Source of the DNA: Streptomyces albireticuli | Lineage (GTDB): Bacteria; Actinomycetota; Actinomycetes; Streptomycetales; Streptomycetaceae | Assembly: GCF_021228125.1 (NCBI RefSeq) | Contig: NZ_JAJQQS010000002.1 | Location: 434,001-498,000 of the forward strand | Direction of reading: 5' to 3' | DNA length: 64,000 bases | In this document: positions 53,524-62,337 of the stretch, one piece after another | Numbering within the stretch: position 1 is the first letter of the stretch | Layout of the letters: each line of letters starts with the position of its first letter | Program-made: the position numbers and the translations under genes | The notes under the pieces: generated by a model | What the model was told of the DNA's origin: nothing | What the model saw: only the letters and a program-made list of their open reading frames with translations | Database searches by the model: none

Positions 53524-54051
53524 TCAGCAGCGTCGCTTGCCGTAGGTCTTGGCCCCGGTTTCGGGGAGGGTGGCCCAGACTTTGGTGCCTTCGGTGGTGG
53601 GGGTGGGGTCGGTGATGCCCCAGGTTCCGTGGCATTCGCGTACGACGCAGGCGAGGAGGAGCAGGAGGCGCTTTCTGCTGCTGGTGCAGTGTGCGGCGTG
53701 GGTGGGGTCGGTGTGGCTGCTGTGGGGGTCCCAGGTGGTGAGGCGGAGGATGCCTTCGCGCCAGCGGAGGGAGTAGTAGAGGTCCTGTCCGGGGGCGAAC
53801 AGGGCTCCGCAGGTGATGAGTTCGGTGATGACCTGGAGTGCGGGGTCGACGAATACGGCCAGGTCGTGGCCGTAGAGGGCGTTACGGACGGTGTGGCGGG
53901 CGACGGCCGGGGAGCGGGGTTCTCCGGGGACGGTGAAGCTGTACGCGAGACGGGCCCTGGGGGCGGGGGCCCCGTCCGGGGCGGGGTGACGTACGACGTC
54001 CTGCGTGATCAGTGGGCAGAGACTGAGGGGCGTGGAGGTGTGCATGAGCAT
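53524..54051 (-). CDS. Degenerate HATPase_c (RsbW-like) protein of a WhiJ-type cluster
   Basis: The 175-residue product aligns by eye with Streptomyces anti-sigma-like ATPases: SPAVARHTVRNAL, then VDPALQVITELITCGALFA, LRLTTWDPH and TKVWATLPE at the end. The N-box Asn of active members (typically ELVTNA) is Cys here (ELITCGA), and the glycine-rich lid GRGLLL is replaced by SRKRLLLLL. ATP binding is therefore doubtful. ATG 54051 follows GGGAG; ATG 54045 is possible. It is divergent from the XRE regulator and DUF397 genes, the usual partners of this protein type. Confidence 0.68.
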   Translation of the reverse strand: MLMHTSTPLSLCPLITQDVVRHPAPDGAPAPRARLAYSFTVPGEPRSPAVARHTVRNALYGHDLAVFVDPALQVITELITCGALFAPGQDLYYSLRWREGILRLTTWDPHSSHTDPTHAAHCTSSRKRLLLLLACVVRECHGTWGITDPTPTTEGTKVWATLPETGAKTYGKRRC

Positions 54052-54229
54052 GCGGCAGCTCCCGGTACGGGTGTGGGGTGTTGGGGTGTGCCCGCGGCGG
54101 CCGGTGGCTTGTCTCCCTGAGCGCGGGCACGCCTCTCCCAGGGGCAGGAGTGTGCGGGCATGCTCGCGCCGATGCGCTTCCGGCTCACGCGGTGCGTGAG
54201 TGATGCGATACCGAAGGTAGCGAAGCGTG

Positions 54230-54264
54230 GTGGCGAACGCCACCTGGTTGGTGGCGTTCGCCAC
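54230..54264. promoter_or_regulatory. Twin palindromic operators of the XRE/ATPase intergenic region
   Basis: GTGGCGAACGCCAC (54230-54243) and GTGGCGTTCGCCAC (54251-54264) are each palindromic and are reverse complements of one another. Their starts are 21 bases apart, two helical turns. They lie between the divergent ATPase-like gene (start 54051) and XRE gene (start 54329) and are likely bound by the XRE protein. Confidence 0.72.
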
Positions 54265-54328
54265 GAACGCATGGAGTGGGCCCCTTCGGCTCGGGCACAC
54301 TGAGCGCGAGCGCTGAAGGAAGGAACAC

Positions 54329-55180
54329 ATGCCACCGAGGACGACGCCGACCGAGCGTCAGAAGCGGCTGGGAGCCGAGCTACGCAAGATGCGTATGGCT
54401 GCAGGCGTTTCGACTGACTACGCGGCCGGTCTGCTGGGCATTGACCGTTCGAAGATTTCCAACATCGAGTTGGGTGTTCGTGTCATCACGGCCGCTCGCC
54501 TCCGCACCCTTGCCTGCAACTACGCCTGTACGGACGAGCGGTACATAGACGCTCTGGTGAGGATGGCCGATGACCGGGAGCGCGGCTGGTGGGAGCGGTT
54601 TCGCGGTGTCCTGCCCGCAGGGCTCCTGGATATCGCCGAGTTGGAGTGGCGCGCCGACCGGGTACTCACCATGCAAGTCGTGCACCTGCCAGGGCTCCTC
54701 CACACGGAGGACTATGCCCGAGCGATCTTCGGGGCTGTGCTCCCCGCTATGCCCCGGCTGGAGGTGGAGCTCCGTGTCGCACACCGGATGCAGCGACAGC
54801 AGGTCTTCGAGCGAAGCAAGCCGCTTCCCTACGTGGGCTTCATCCACGAGGCCGCGCTGCGCATGCAGTTCGGCGGGCGGAAGGTCGCCCGTGATCAGCT
54901 GAATTACCTTCTTGCCATGTCGGATCGACCTGATCTCGTGCTCCGCGTTCTCCCTGTGGAGAGAGGGGCGTTTCCGGGGTCCGGCTCAGCGGTGCTGTAT
55001 GCGGAGGGGTCGGTCCCCCAGCTCGACACGGTGCAGCTCGACTCGACCGACGGCCCGGGATTCGTACATGCGGAGTCCCTGCTGTCCAAGTATCGCGAGC
55101 ACCTGGACTGGATGGACGCGGAGTCGCTGAGCGTCGAGCAGTCGCGCGACTTCATCCGCCGTGTCTCACATGACCTTTGA
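54329..55180 (+). CDS. XRE-family regulator with DUF5753 domain (WhiJ-like)
   Basis: The 283-residue protein has an N-terminal helix-turn-helix (LGAELRKMRMAAGVSTDYAAGLLGIDRSKISNIELG region, about residues 10-50) and a C-terminal DUF5753 domain (about 90-275; VLTMQVVHLPGLLHTEDYARAIF, quoted as VVHLPGLLHTEDYARAIF). Relatives such as WhiJ control development in Streptomyces and work with a small DUF397 protein, encoded here 11 bases downstream. GGAAGGAA precedes ATG 54329. Autoregulation through the twin palindromes is likely. Confidence 0.9.
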   Translation: MPPRTTPTERQKRLGAELRKMRMAAGVSTDYAAGLLGIDRSKISNIELGVRVITAARLRTLACNYACTDERYIDALVRMADDRERGWWERFRGVLPAGLLDIAELEWRADRVLTMQVVHLPGLLHTEDYARAIFGAVLPAMPRLEVELRVAHRMQRQQVFERSKPLPYVGFIHEAALRMQFGGRKVARDQLNYLLAMSDRPDLVLRVLPVERGAFPGSGSAVLYAEGSVPQLDTVQLDSTDGPGFVHAESLLSKYREHLDWMDAESLSVEQSRDFIRRVSHDL

Positions 55181-55191
55181 GGAAGGCCCGA

Positions 55192-55383
55192 ATGAATCAC
55201 ATCACCTGGGAAGACGCCTTCTGCGGGGAGGGTAACAATTGCTTCCGTATAGGCGTCGACAACGCTGGATACGCGTACATTGCCGTCAGTGGTGCAGAAG
55301 GGCACTACGTGAGGGATACCCGGGACGCCCTGCGAGCTTTGGTCTGTGACATCAAGGCCGGTAAGGCCGATCACTTGCTCTGA
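55192..55383 (+). CDS. DUF397-like small protein
   Basis: The 63-residue protein matches the DUF397 plan: a Trp near the start (ITWEDAFCGEGNNCFRIGV), the GNNC motif, a central beta strand, VRDTRDALRALVCDIKAGK at the C-terminus. DUF397 proteins bind or antagonise the neighbouring WhiJ-type regulator in characterised cases. GAGGAAGG precedes ATG 55192. It differs from common members in the extra Cys residues and the missing KSS motif after the Trp. Confidence 0.78.
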   Translation: MNHITWEDAFCGEGNNCFRIGVDNAGYAYIAVSGAEGHYVRDTRDALRALVCDIKAGKADHLL

Positions 55384-56260
55384 ACGTTGCCGTCGCTGGG
55401 GTGGTCGTCGGGTTTGTTCCCCAGCCCCGCCCCTTCCCGAAACCGGGGACTCCGCCCCGGACCCCGGCCGCGCCGGCGCGCGGTGTCCTCAAGCGCCGGA
55501 CGGGCTGGATGTGGTCGCCCGGCCGGGCGGGAAGCCCGCTCAGCGGGAAGGCCGGAATGGGCCAGGCCCCGGGCCCGGCGCCCTTGTCCGACCCGGTCGG
55601 GTCCCAGGCTCGGCGCGCCCGACCGGCCCCGGCCCCACCCCCGTTCCCGGGCAGGGAGCCGGGCGAAATCCGAAGCGCGCCGGGAACGTCGGCCCGGGCC
55701 GGGTCTCAGCCCTGCCCAGGGGAAGTCGTCCCCTCTCGTCTCGGCCCCCTTTGGGGGAGACGCCCCGCCCGACGGCCGAGCCCGGCCGGCGCTTGAGGCC
55801 GCCGCGCGTGAGCGCGACCGGGGTCCGGGGCGGAGTCCCCGGTTTCGGGAAGGGGCGGGGCTGGGGAAAGCTCCCGGCTGGGAACGTCGGCCCGGGCCGG
55901 TGCCTGCCTCGGCGCGGGGGAGCGCCGCCCCCGCCCCGCCTGCCCCCCCCCGTGGGGGAGGCGGCCTGCGTGACGGCCGAGCCCGGCCGGCGCTTGAGGC
56001 CGCCGCGCGTGAGCGCGACCGGGGTCCGGGGCGGAGTCCCCGGTTTCGGGAAGGGGCGGGGCTGGGGAGAGCCCCCGGCTGGGAACGTCGGCCCGGGCCG
56101 GTGCCCGCCTCGGCGCGGGGGAGCGCCGCCCCCTCCCGCCCCCCGTGGGGGAGACGGCCAGGCCCGGCCCGCGCTTGAGGCCACCGCGCGTCAGCGCCGC
56201 CGGGGCCCGGGGCGGAGTCCCCGGTATCGGGTCGGGGCGGGTAGGGGAAAAGCCCCCCGG
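55384..56260. repeat. Array of about 200-bp GC-rich tandem repeats bracketed by an inverted arm
   Basis: GGGAACGTCGGCCCGGGCC marks unit starts at 55682, 55880 and 56081, giving periods of 198 and 201 bases. Each unit has GCCGAGCCCGGCCGGCGCTT, then CGGGGCGGAGTCCCCGG, then TTCGGGAAGGGGCGGG; the third is slightly diverged (TATCGGGTCGGGGCGGG). A left arm at about 55412-55466 (CCCGCCCCTTCCCGAAACCG) is the inverse of the right end of each unit. No frame has protein-like character. Confidence 0.75.
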
Positions 56261-56739
56261 CCCCCAACCCCCGCAAAGTTGACCCACGTGGGGGTGAACT
56301 TACTTATGAGGAAGGTGTGTTCATCGGATACCGTGCTCACAAGAAGGCGCGGGCGGTCCCGGCTTACGCCTTGGTCATGGCTTGGGCTGTGCCGACCGGC
56401 CGCCGAGGGCCGGGCATCCGGAGCGAGGGTACGGGTGTCCGGGCCGCGGTCCGCGCCCGCGTCCGCGAACACCGGGGCGCGGTCCGGTCGGAAGGCGGCC
56501 CACGTCATCGCCTCGGACCCCCGCGTCTTCGTCGCACGGCCCGCCGCCCGGCCGCACCCGGGCGGCAGGCGCGGCAGGCGCGGCAAGCACGGCAGGCGCG
56601 AGGGGCGTGGCAGGCCCGGCCGCCTCGCACGGCCCGGCCGTCGTCCCGCACGGCGGCCCACCGAGACCGGGGCGGGGTTCCCTGACGGGCCCCGCCCCTC
56701 CTCCGGCCGCCTCTTCCCCGGCCGTCACGTCGCCAGCCG
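56261..56739. other. Intergenic region after the repeat array, no gene supported
   Basis: An imperfect palindrome around GACCCACGTGGGGGTGAAC (56276-56301) and an AT-richer patch (ACTTACTTATGAGGAAGG) look like a promoter, but no downstream frame is convincing. The frame from GTG 56317 has a ribosome site too close to its start and runs into 10-bp GC repeats (GGCAGGCGCG, about 56559-56620). It may be a decayed gene. Confidence 0.45.
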
Positions 56740-57657
56740 TCACGTCCCCGACGGCCGCACCGCCGTGATCTCGCGGTACGCCATGTCGGCGAGCCGTCCC
56801 TGCCCGTTCTTGCTCGGGTGGAACCAGTCCCACTTGCTCAGCTGGTCGCCGTCGAAGTCGTAGCCGTGCACCGAGCCGTCGTAGCGGCACAGCTTGTCCC
56901 GCCCGCAGACGTCCTTCAGCACGGCGTTGTACTCGCCCACGCGCTTGTCGACCTGGGCGCGGCGCTCCTCCGAGGCGGGGTCCTGGGCGTCCGGGTCGCG
57001 GAGCATCGTCGGGCAGATGCCCAGCTTCCAGACCGTCTTGGCGATGCTGTTGTTCCGCCCGGACGTCCACAGCCGCTTCAGGTCCGGCACGCTGGCCACG
57101 TACAGCTGGGACTTGGGCAGGGCCTTGCGCAGCTCCGCGACCGAGCTCTCGAAGTCGGCGCGGAAGTCGTCCACGGGGGTCATGTAGGAGACCTGGTTGC
57201 GGCACGCGTCGTTGGCGCCCACGAGCACGGTCACCAGCTGCGGCTTCTGCTGGACGGCCGCCCGCATCTGGTCCGGGAGGTCGGCCATCCGGGCGCCGGT
57301 CTTGGCGAAGTTCCAGCTGCTGGTCGCCGGGGAGGGCAGCAGCCGGCGGGCGAGGCTGTCGACCTTGGTGCCGGTGGCCCAGGACGCCTCGGGGCAGTCC
57401 TTGAGGACCGAGCAGGCGTCGAAGCCGCGGGTGATGGAGTCGCCGAGGGAGGCGATCGACCGCGGTCTCGGGTCCCAGGCGGAGGTGGGGGTGGGGGAGG
57501 GGCTCGGCCGTACGGCCGCGGCGCCCTGGCCCGCACCGCTCTTGGCGTCGCCCCCGTCGTCACAGGACGTGACCAGCAGGGCCGCCGAGACGGCCGAGAC
57601 CACCGCGACGGTGCCCCTCAGGGCCCCGCGCACCTTGCGTGTCACGTTGCCGCGCAT
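56740..57657 (-). CDS. SGNH/GDSL-family hydrolase, predicted lipoprotein
   Basis: The 305-residue precursor has a lipoprotein signal (VAVVSAVSAALLVTSC, lipobox VTSC near residue 32), then the SGNH blocks. Block I is IASLGDSITRGFDA, with the catalytic Ser, block III is VLVGANDACRN, with Asn, and block V is KWDWFHPSKNGQ, with Asp and His. Several Cys pairs (FDACSVLKDCPEA, DVCGRDKLCRYDG) suggest disulfides typical of secreted Streptomyces esterases. It probably hydrolyses esters at the cell surface; the substrate is unknown. GGGGGAAGG precedes ATG 57657. Confidence 0.87.
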   Translation of the reverse strand: MRGNVTRKVRGALRGTVAVVSAVSAALLVTSCDDGGDAKSGAGQGAAAVRPSPSPTPTSAWDPRPRSIASLGDSITRGFDACSVLKDCPEASWATGTKVDSLARRLLPSPATSSWNFAKTGARMADLPDQMRAAVQQKPQLVTVLVGANDACRNQVSYMTPVDDFRADFESSVAELRKALPKSQLYVASVPDLKRLWTSGRNNSIAKTVWKLGICPTMLRDPDAQDPASEERRAQVDKRVGEYNAVLKDVCGRDKLCRYDGSVHGYDFDGDQLSKWDWFHPSKNGQGRLADMAYREITAVRPSGT

Positions 57658-57982
57658 CGCCTTCCCCCATCCGGCCGGGTGATATCTGTTCGGGTCCGAC
57701 GGTACGTCACCGGAGGGGTGCCGCCGCACGGTAGCTTTTCCCCGGGGCGGATGCGCCGAGCCCCGACACCCTTCGCCCTCCGGCACCGCGGAAGAAAAGA
57801 CAACACGTCACATCCTGTCCCTTTTCGGGAGAATTGCTTCCGATGGTGTTTACTGTTGGTAACCTCGTGAGCTGGTGCGGGAGTGGCCAGTGGGGCAGAA
57901 TGTGTGCTGCTGTCCCAGGCGGGACCGGTACGGGTGCGAGGCCGCTGGGGAAGGCGAACCTCGAACCGCACTGGAGGTCCCG
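57658..57982. other. Divergent promoter region, no gene
   Basis: The segment 57790-57875 is less GC-rich (AATTGCTTCCGATGGTGTTTACTG) and contains GTTTAC/GTAAC, a small inverted repeat. Promoters for the SGNH lipoprotein and the DUF3145 gene are expected here. Clear -10/-35 elements were not assigned. Confidence 0.45.
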
Positions 57983-58477
57983 GTGACGACACGTGGAGTT
58001 CTCTACGTGCACTCCGCGCCGCGCGCGCTGTGCCCGCACGTCGAATGGGCCGTCGCGGGCGTGCTCGGTGTGCGCGTCACGCTCGACTGGATCCGACAAC
58101 CCGCCGCGCCCGGCACCTGGCGTGCCGAATTCTCCTGGCAGGGCCAGGTCGGCACCGCGTCCAAGCTGGCCTCCGCGCTGCGCGGCTGGCATCTCCTGCG
58201 CTTCGAGGTGACCGCGGAGCCCTGCCCCAAGGCGGAGGGCGAGCGCTACAGCTCCACGCCCGAACTCGGCATCTTCCACGCCGTCACCGGCATGCACGGC
58301 GACATCCTCATCCCCGAGGACCGGCTGCGGGCCGCGCTCGCCCGCGCCGGCCGGGGCGAGACCGAGCTGGAGGCCGAGGTGGCCAAGCTGCTCGGCAAGC
58401 CCTGGGACGACGAACTGGAGCCCTTCCGGTACGCGGGCGAGGGCGCGCCCGTCCGCTGGCTGCACCAGGTGGTCTGA
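57983..58477 (+). CDS. DUF3145 protein
   Basis: The 164-residue protein starts TTRGVLYVHSAPRALCPHVEWA and continues with WRAEFSWQGQVGTASKLASAL and DILIPEDRLRAALARA. This is the actinobacterial DUF3145 family, widely conserved and often next to the FAS II cluster. No function is established. GTG 57983 follows TGGAGG. It converges on fabF with a 75-base spacer that contains a GC-rich inverted repeat (GGCCCGTCCCGGACGAACCG with its partner) acting as terminator. Confidence 0.87.
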   Translation: MTTRGVLYVHSAPRALCPHVEWAVAGVLGVRVTLDWIRQPAAPGTWRAEFSWQGQVGTASKLASALRGWHLLRFEVTAEPCPKAEGERYSSTPELGIFHAVTGMHGDILIPEDRLRAALARAGRGETELEAEVAKLLGKPWDDELEPFRYAGEGAPVRWLHQVV

Positions 58478-58552
58478 GAGCGGCGGGAGAGACGGCGGCG
58501 GCCCGTCCCGGACGAACCGGGGCGGGCCGTTGCCGTGCGCGTGGGCGCGGGA

Positions 58553-59815
58553 TCAGACCGAGCGGAGGGCGAGGACCACGTTGTGGCCGCCGAAACCGAA
58601 GGAGTTGTTGATCGCCGCGATCGAGCCCTCGGGGAGCGGGCGGGGCTCGCCGCGGACGATGTCCGCCTCGATGTCCTCGTCCAGGTCGTCGACGTTGATG
58701 GTCGGCGGGGCCACCCGGTGGTACAGGGCGAGGACGGTCGCGACCGTCTCGATGCCGCCGGCGCCGCCCAGCAGGTGGCCGGTCATCGACTTGGTCGCGG
58801 AGATCGCGACGTGGTCGAGGTCGTCACCGAGGATCTTGCGGAGCGCCTTGACCTCGGCGGCGTCACCCTGAGGGGTGGACGTCGCGTGCGCGTTGAGGTG
58901 GACGACCTCGGACGGCTTGAGGTCCGTCGCGTCCAGCAGGTTCTGCAGGGCGGCGGCGATGCCGCGGCCCGTCGGCTCCGGCTGCGCGATGTGGTGGCTG
59001 TCCGCGGACAGGCCCTGGCCCAGCACCTCGCAGTAGACGCGGGCGCCGCGCCGGGCGGCGTGCTCGGCCGACTCCAGGATGACGACGCCGGCGCCCTCGC
59101 CGAGGACGAAGCCGTCACGGGCCTTGTCGTACGGGCGGGAGGCCTTCTCGGGCTCGTCGTTGTTCTTCGACATCGCCATCATGTTGGCGAACGCCACGAT
59201 GGGGAGGGGGTGGATGGCCGCCTCGGTGCCACCGGCGACGACCACGTCGGCACGGCCGGTGCGGATCATCTCGACGGCGTAGCCGATCGCCTCGGCGCCG
59301 GACGCGCAGGCGCTGACCGGGGTGTGCACACCCGCCTGGGCGCCCACCTCCAGGCCGACGTTGGCGGACGGGCTGTTGGGCATCAGCATGGGCACGGTGT
59401 GCGGGGAGACGCGGCGGACGCCCTTCTCCTTGAGCACGTCGTACTGGTCGAGCAGGGTCGTCACGCCGCCGATGCCGGAGGCGATGACGGTGCCGAGGCG
59501 CTCGGGCGCGATGGAGGGGTCCTCGCCGGCCTTGGCGGTGTAGCCCGCGTCGGCCCAGGCCTCGCGGGCGGCGATCAGCGCGAACTGGGCCGAACGGTCC
59601 AGCTTGCGGGTGAGCGGGCGGGGCAGGACGTCCTCGGGGTCGACGGCCGCGCGGGCGGCGATGCGGACCGGGAGGTCGGCGAACCGCTCGCCTTCGAGGG
59701 GGCGCACGCCGGACCGGCCGGCGAGCATGCCTTCCCAGGTCGATGCGCTGTCGCCACCCAGCGGTGTGGTTGCGCCGATACCGGTGACGACCACGGTGCG
59801 ATTGGTCGGGTTCAC
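58553..59815 (-). CDS. fabF: 3-oxoacyl-[acyl-carrier-protein] synthase II
   Basis: This 420-residue condensing enzyme elongates acyl-ACP with malonyl-ACP in type II fatty-acid synthesis. The catalytic Cys is in PVSACASGAEAIG (about residue 170), the two His are in NAHATSTPQGD and NSFGFGGHNVVL, and the Lys lies in ATKSMTGHLLG. The GTG start at 59815 follows GGAGA. It is last in the fabD-fabH-acpP-fabF operon, 67 bases after acpP. Confidence 0.96.
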   Translation of the reverse strand: MNPTNRTVVVTGIGATTPLGGDSASTWEGMLAGRSGVRPLEGERFADLPVRIAARAAVDPEDVLPRPLTRKLDRSAQFALIAAREAWADAGYTAKAGEDPSIAPERLGTVIASGIGGVTTLLDQYDVLKEKGVRRVSPHTVPMLMPNSPSANVGLEVGAQAGVHTPVSACASGAEAIGYAVEMIRTGRADVVVAGGTEAAIHPLPIVAFANMMAMSKNNDEPEKASRPYDKARDGFVLGEGAGVVILESAEHAARRGARVYCEVLGQGLSADSHHIAQPEPTGRGIAAALQNLLDATDLKPSEVVHLNAHATSTPQGDAAEVKALRKILGDDLDHVAISATKSMTGHLLGGAGGIETVATVLALYHRVAPPTINVDDLDEDIEADIVRGEPRPLPEGSIAAINNSFGFGGHNVVLALRSV

Positions 59816-59882
59816 AGGGATTCTGTCTCCACGTTTAGAGGTGCTGGAACCGCCACCGCTGGGGTGGCGACGAACGCTCGGG

Positions 59883-60128
59883 TCAGGACTGGTTGTCGAG
59901 GATGTACTTGGCGGCGTCGCCGACCGTCTTCAGGTTCTTGACGTCCTCGTCGGGGATCTTGACGTCGAAGCGCTCCTCGGCGGCGACGACGACCTCGACC
60001 ATGGACAGCGAGTCGACGTCCAGGTCGTCGGTGAAGGACTTGTCCAGCTGGACGTCCTCGACCGGGATGCCGGCGATCTCGTTGACGATCTCGGCGAAGC
60101 CCTTGACGATCTCTTCCTGGGTGGCCAT
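59883..60128 (-). CDS. acpP: Acyl carrier protein
   Basis: The 81-residue acidic protein has the phosphopantetheine attachment Ser in DLDVDSLSMVEV (about residue 41). It carries the growing acyl chain for FabH and FabF. AGGAGCG precedes ATG 60128. It is third in the operon, as in S. coelicolor. Confidence 0.97.
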   Translation of the reverse strand: MATQEEIVKGFAEIVNEIAGIPVEDVQLDKSFTDDLDVDSLSMVEVVVAAEERFDVKIPDEDVKNLKTVGDAAKYILDNQS

Positions 60129-60221
60129 TGCGGCGCTCCTTCTATGTGCGGTGGAACTGCGTTATAGGAAACTGCTGTGCGATGACGCGCAGTGCGGCCG
60201 GGCCGGCTGCGTGGATCTCGC

Positions 60222-61268
60222 CTAGGGGAGGGTAACGACCGTGGCGGCGTAGACGAGACCCGCCCCGAATCCGATGACCAGCGCCGTGTCCCCGCTCTTC
60301 GCCGCCCCGGTGGCCAGGAGGCGCTCCATGGCCAGCGGGATGGAGGCCGCCGAGGTGTTGCCGGTGGTCTCCACGTCACGGGCGACCGTGACGGTGTCCG
60401 GCAGCTTGAGGGTCTTCACCATCGAGTCGATGATGCGCATGTTGGCCTGGTGCGGGATGAAGACATCCAGCTCGTCGGCGCCGATGCCGGCCTCGTCCAG
60501 CGCCTGCTGGGCGACCTTCGCCATCTCGAAGACGGCCCAGCGGAAGACCGCCTGGCCCTCCTGGGTGATGGCGGGGAAACGGATCTCCTCCAGCGCCTGC
60601 CGGACCTCGGGGCCGTTGCCGCCGGGGACGGGCGTGGTGCGGTACTCGTCCCAGCCCACCGTCTGCTTGATGGTCCCGGACTTGTCGCCCTCCGAACCCC
60701 AGACCGTCGGGCCGATCGCCGGCTCCTTCGACGGGCCGACGATCACGGCGCCCGCGCCGTCGCCGAACAGGAAGGCCGTCGCGCGGTCCTCCAGGTCGGT
60801 CAGGTCGGACAACCGCTCGACGCCGATGACCACGACGTACTCGGCGGAGCCCTCGACGACCATGCCCTTGGCGAGCGTCAGGCCGTAGCCGAAGCCCGCG
60901 CAGCCGGCCGAGATGTCGAAGGCCGCCGGCTTGCCGGCGCCGATCCGGTGCGCGATCTCGGTCGCGACCGCCGGGGTCTGGTGGAAGTGCGAGACCGTGG
61001 AGACGATCACGGCGCCGATCTGCTCGGGCCGCAGGCCCGCGTCGGCGATGGCCTTGCCGGCCGCCTCGACGGACATCGCGGCGACCGTCTCCTCGGGGCC
61101 CGCCCAGTGCCGGGTGGCGATGCCGGAGCGGGAGCGGATCCACTCGTCGGACGAGTCGATGTGCTTGAGGATCTCCTCGTTGGGGACCACCCGCGTGGGG
61201 CGGTAGCCACCCACACCGAGGATGCGCGCGTAGGGGGCGCCCTTACTGGGCCTGATCTTCGCGGTCAT
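60222..61268 (-). CDS. fabH: 3-oxoacyl-[acyl-carrier-protein] synthase III
   Basis: The 348-residue initiating enzyme condenses acyl-CoA (branched starters in Streptomyces) with malonyl-ACP. The triad is visible: Cys in DISAGCAGFGYGL (about residue 121), His in VFIPHQANMRII (about 268) and Asn in VETTGNTSAASIP (about 297). The N-terminal extension MTAKIRPSKGAPYARILGVG is slightly longer than in E. coli. GGAG precedes ATG 61268. It lies 14 bases after fabD. Confidence 0.96.
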   Translation of the reverse strand: MTAKIRPSKGAPYARILGVGGYRPTRVVPNEEILKHIDSSDEWIRSRSGIATRHWAGPEETVAAMSVEAAGKAIADAGLRPEQIGAVIVSTVSHFHQTPAVATEIAHRIGAGKPAAFDISAGCAGFGYGLTLAKGMVVEGSAEYVVVIGVERLSDLTDLEDRATAFLFGDGAGAVIVGPSKEPAIGPTVWGSEGDKSGTIKQTVGWDEYRTTPVPGGNGPEVRQALEEIRFPAITQEGQAVFRWAVFEMAKVAQQALDEAGIGADELDVFIPHQANMRIIDSMVKTLKLPDTVTVARDVETTGNTSAASIPLAMERLLATGAAKSGDTALVIGFGAGLVYAATVVTLP

Positions 61269-61282
61269 GCTCTCGGGGCTCC

Positions 61283-62248
61283 TTATTCGGCCGGGGAGAC
61301 GGCCGGGGTAGCGGCGTCGGTGGCGTGCTCGGCGATCAGGTCACGGGCCGCGTCGAGATCGGCCGGGGTCTTGAGCGCGAGCGTCTTGACGCCGGGCAGG
61401 GCGCGCTTGGCGATGCCCACCAGGGTGCCGCCGGGGGCGAGCTCGATGATCGCGGTGACGCCGAGCTCCTTGAAGGTCTCCATGCACAGGTCCCAGCGGA
61501 CCGGGTTGGCCACCTGGCCGACCAGCCGGCGGACGACGTCCTCGCCGGTGGCGACGACCGCGCCGTCCTTGTTGGAGACGTACGGGGTGTGCGGGTCCGC
61601 GACCGTCAGCTCGCGCGCGGCCTCCTCCAGCACCGTCACGGCCGGGGCCATGTGGTGGGTGTGGAAGGCGCCGGCCACCTTCAGCGCGACGACACGGCGG
61701 GTGCCCTCGGGCTTGTCCTCGGCCAGGGCCGCCAGCTGCTCGGCGGTGCCCGCGGCCACGATCTGGCCCGCGCCGTTGACGTTCGCCGGGGTCAGACCGA
61801 GCTTCTCCAGGTGCGGCAGCACGACCTCGGGCTCACCGCCCAGCAGCGCCGACATGCCCGTCTCGGTGACGGCGGCGGCCTCGGCCATGGCCAGGCCGCG
61901 CTTGCGCACGAGCTCCAGCGCGGCCGCGTCCGGCAGCACGCCGGTCAGGGCGGCCGCCGCGAGCTCGCCGACGCTGTGCCCGGCGGCGGCGCCGACCAGG
62001 CGGGTCACGTCCTCGGCCGTCGCGAAGAGCTGCCGCGCGGAGAGCAGCGCGGAGGCCACCAGCAGCGGCTGGGCCACGGCGGTGTCGCGGATCTCGTCCG
62101 CGTCGGCGTTCGTGCCGTAGTGGACCAGGTCCAGGTCGATGGCGGCCGACCACTCACGGAGTCGGTCTTCGACACCGGGGAGGTCGAGCCAGGGGGTCAG
62201 GAAGCCGGGCGTCTGAGCGCCCTGGCCGGGAGCGACGAGTACGAGCAC
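61283..62248 (-). CDS. fabD: Malonyl CoA-acyl carrier protein transacylase
   Basis: The 321-residue enzyme transfers malonyl groups from CoA to ACP. It starts LVLVAPGQGAQTPGF, with the active-site Ser in GAAAGHSVGELAAAAL (about residue 97), the His in KVAGAFHTHHMAP and the typical end region IELAPGGTLVGIAKR. GTG 62248 is chosen because it gives the family N-terminus and follows GAGG. The frame continues upstream but is not protein-like. It is first in the fab operon, 89 bases downstream of fasR. Confidence 0.95.
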   Translation of the reverse strand: MLVLVAPGQGAQTPGFLTPWLDLPGVEDRLREWSAAIDLDLVHYGTNADADEIRDTAVAQPLLVASALLSARQLFATAEDVTRLVGAAAGHSVGELAAAALTGVLPDAAALELVRKRGLAMAEAAAVTETGMSALLGGEPEVVLPHLEKLGLTPANVNGAGQIVAAGTAEQLAALAEDKPEGTRRVVALKVAGAFHTHHMAPAVTVLEEAARELTVADPHTPYVSNKDGAVVATGEDVVRRLVGQVANPVRWDLCMETFKELGVTAIIELAPGGTLVGIAKRALPGVKTLALKTPADLDAARDLIAEHATDAATPAVSPAE

Positions 62249-62337
62249 CCTCACACTCTCTCTCGTGGACGGCCTCGCCCACCCGTGAGGACAGGGACCA
62301 AGAACCGTCAGGGGAATTGTTGATGTTCGACAAAAGG

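Noticed and set aside
56317..56685. 122-codon frame with a purine-rich site before GTG
   Set aside because: The ribosome site is too close to the start, and most of the product derives from 10-bp GC repeats (RQARQARQAR). Recorded only as a possible decayed gene.
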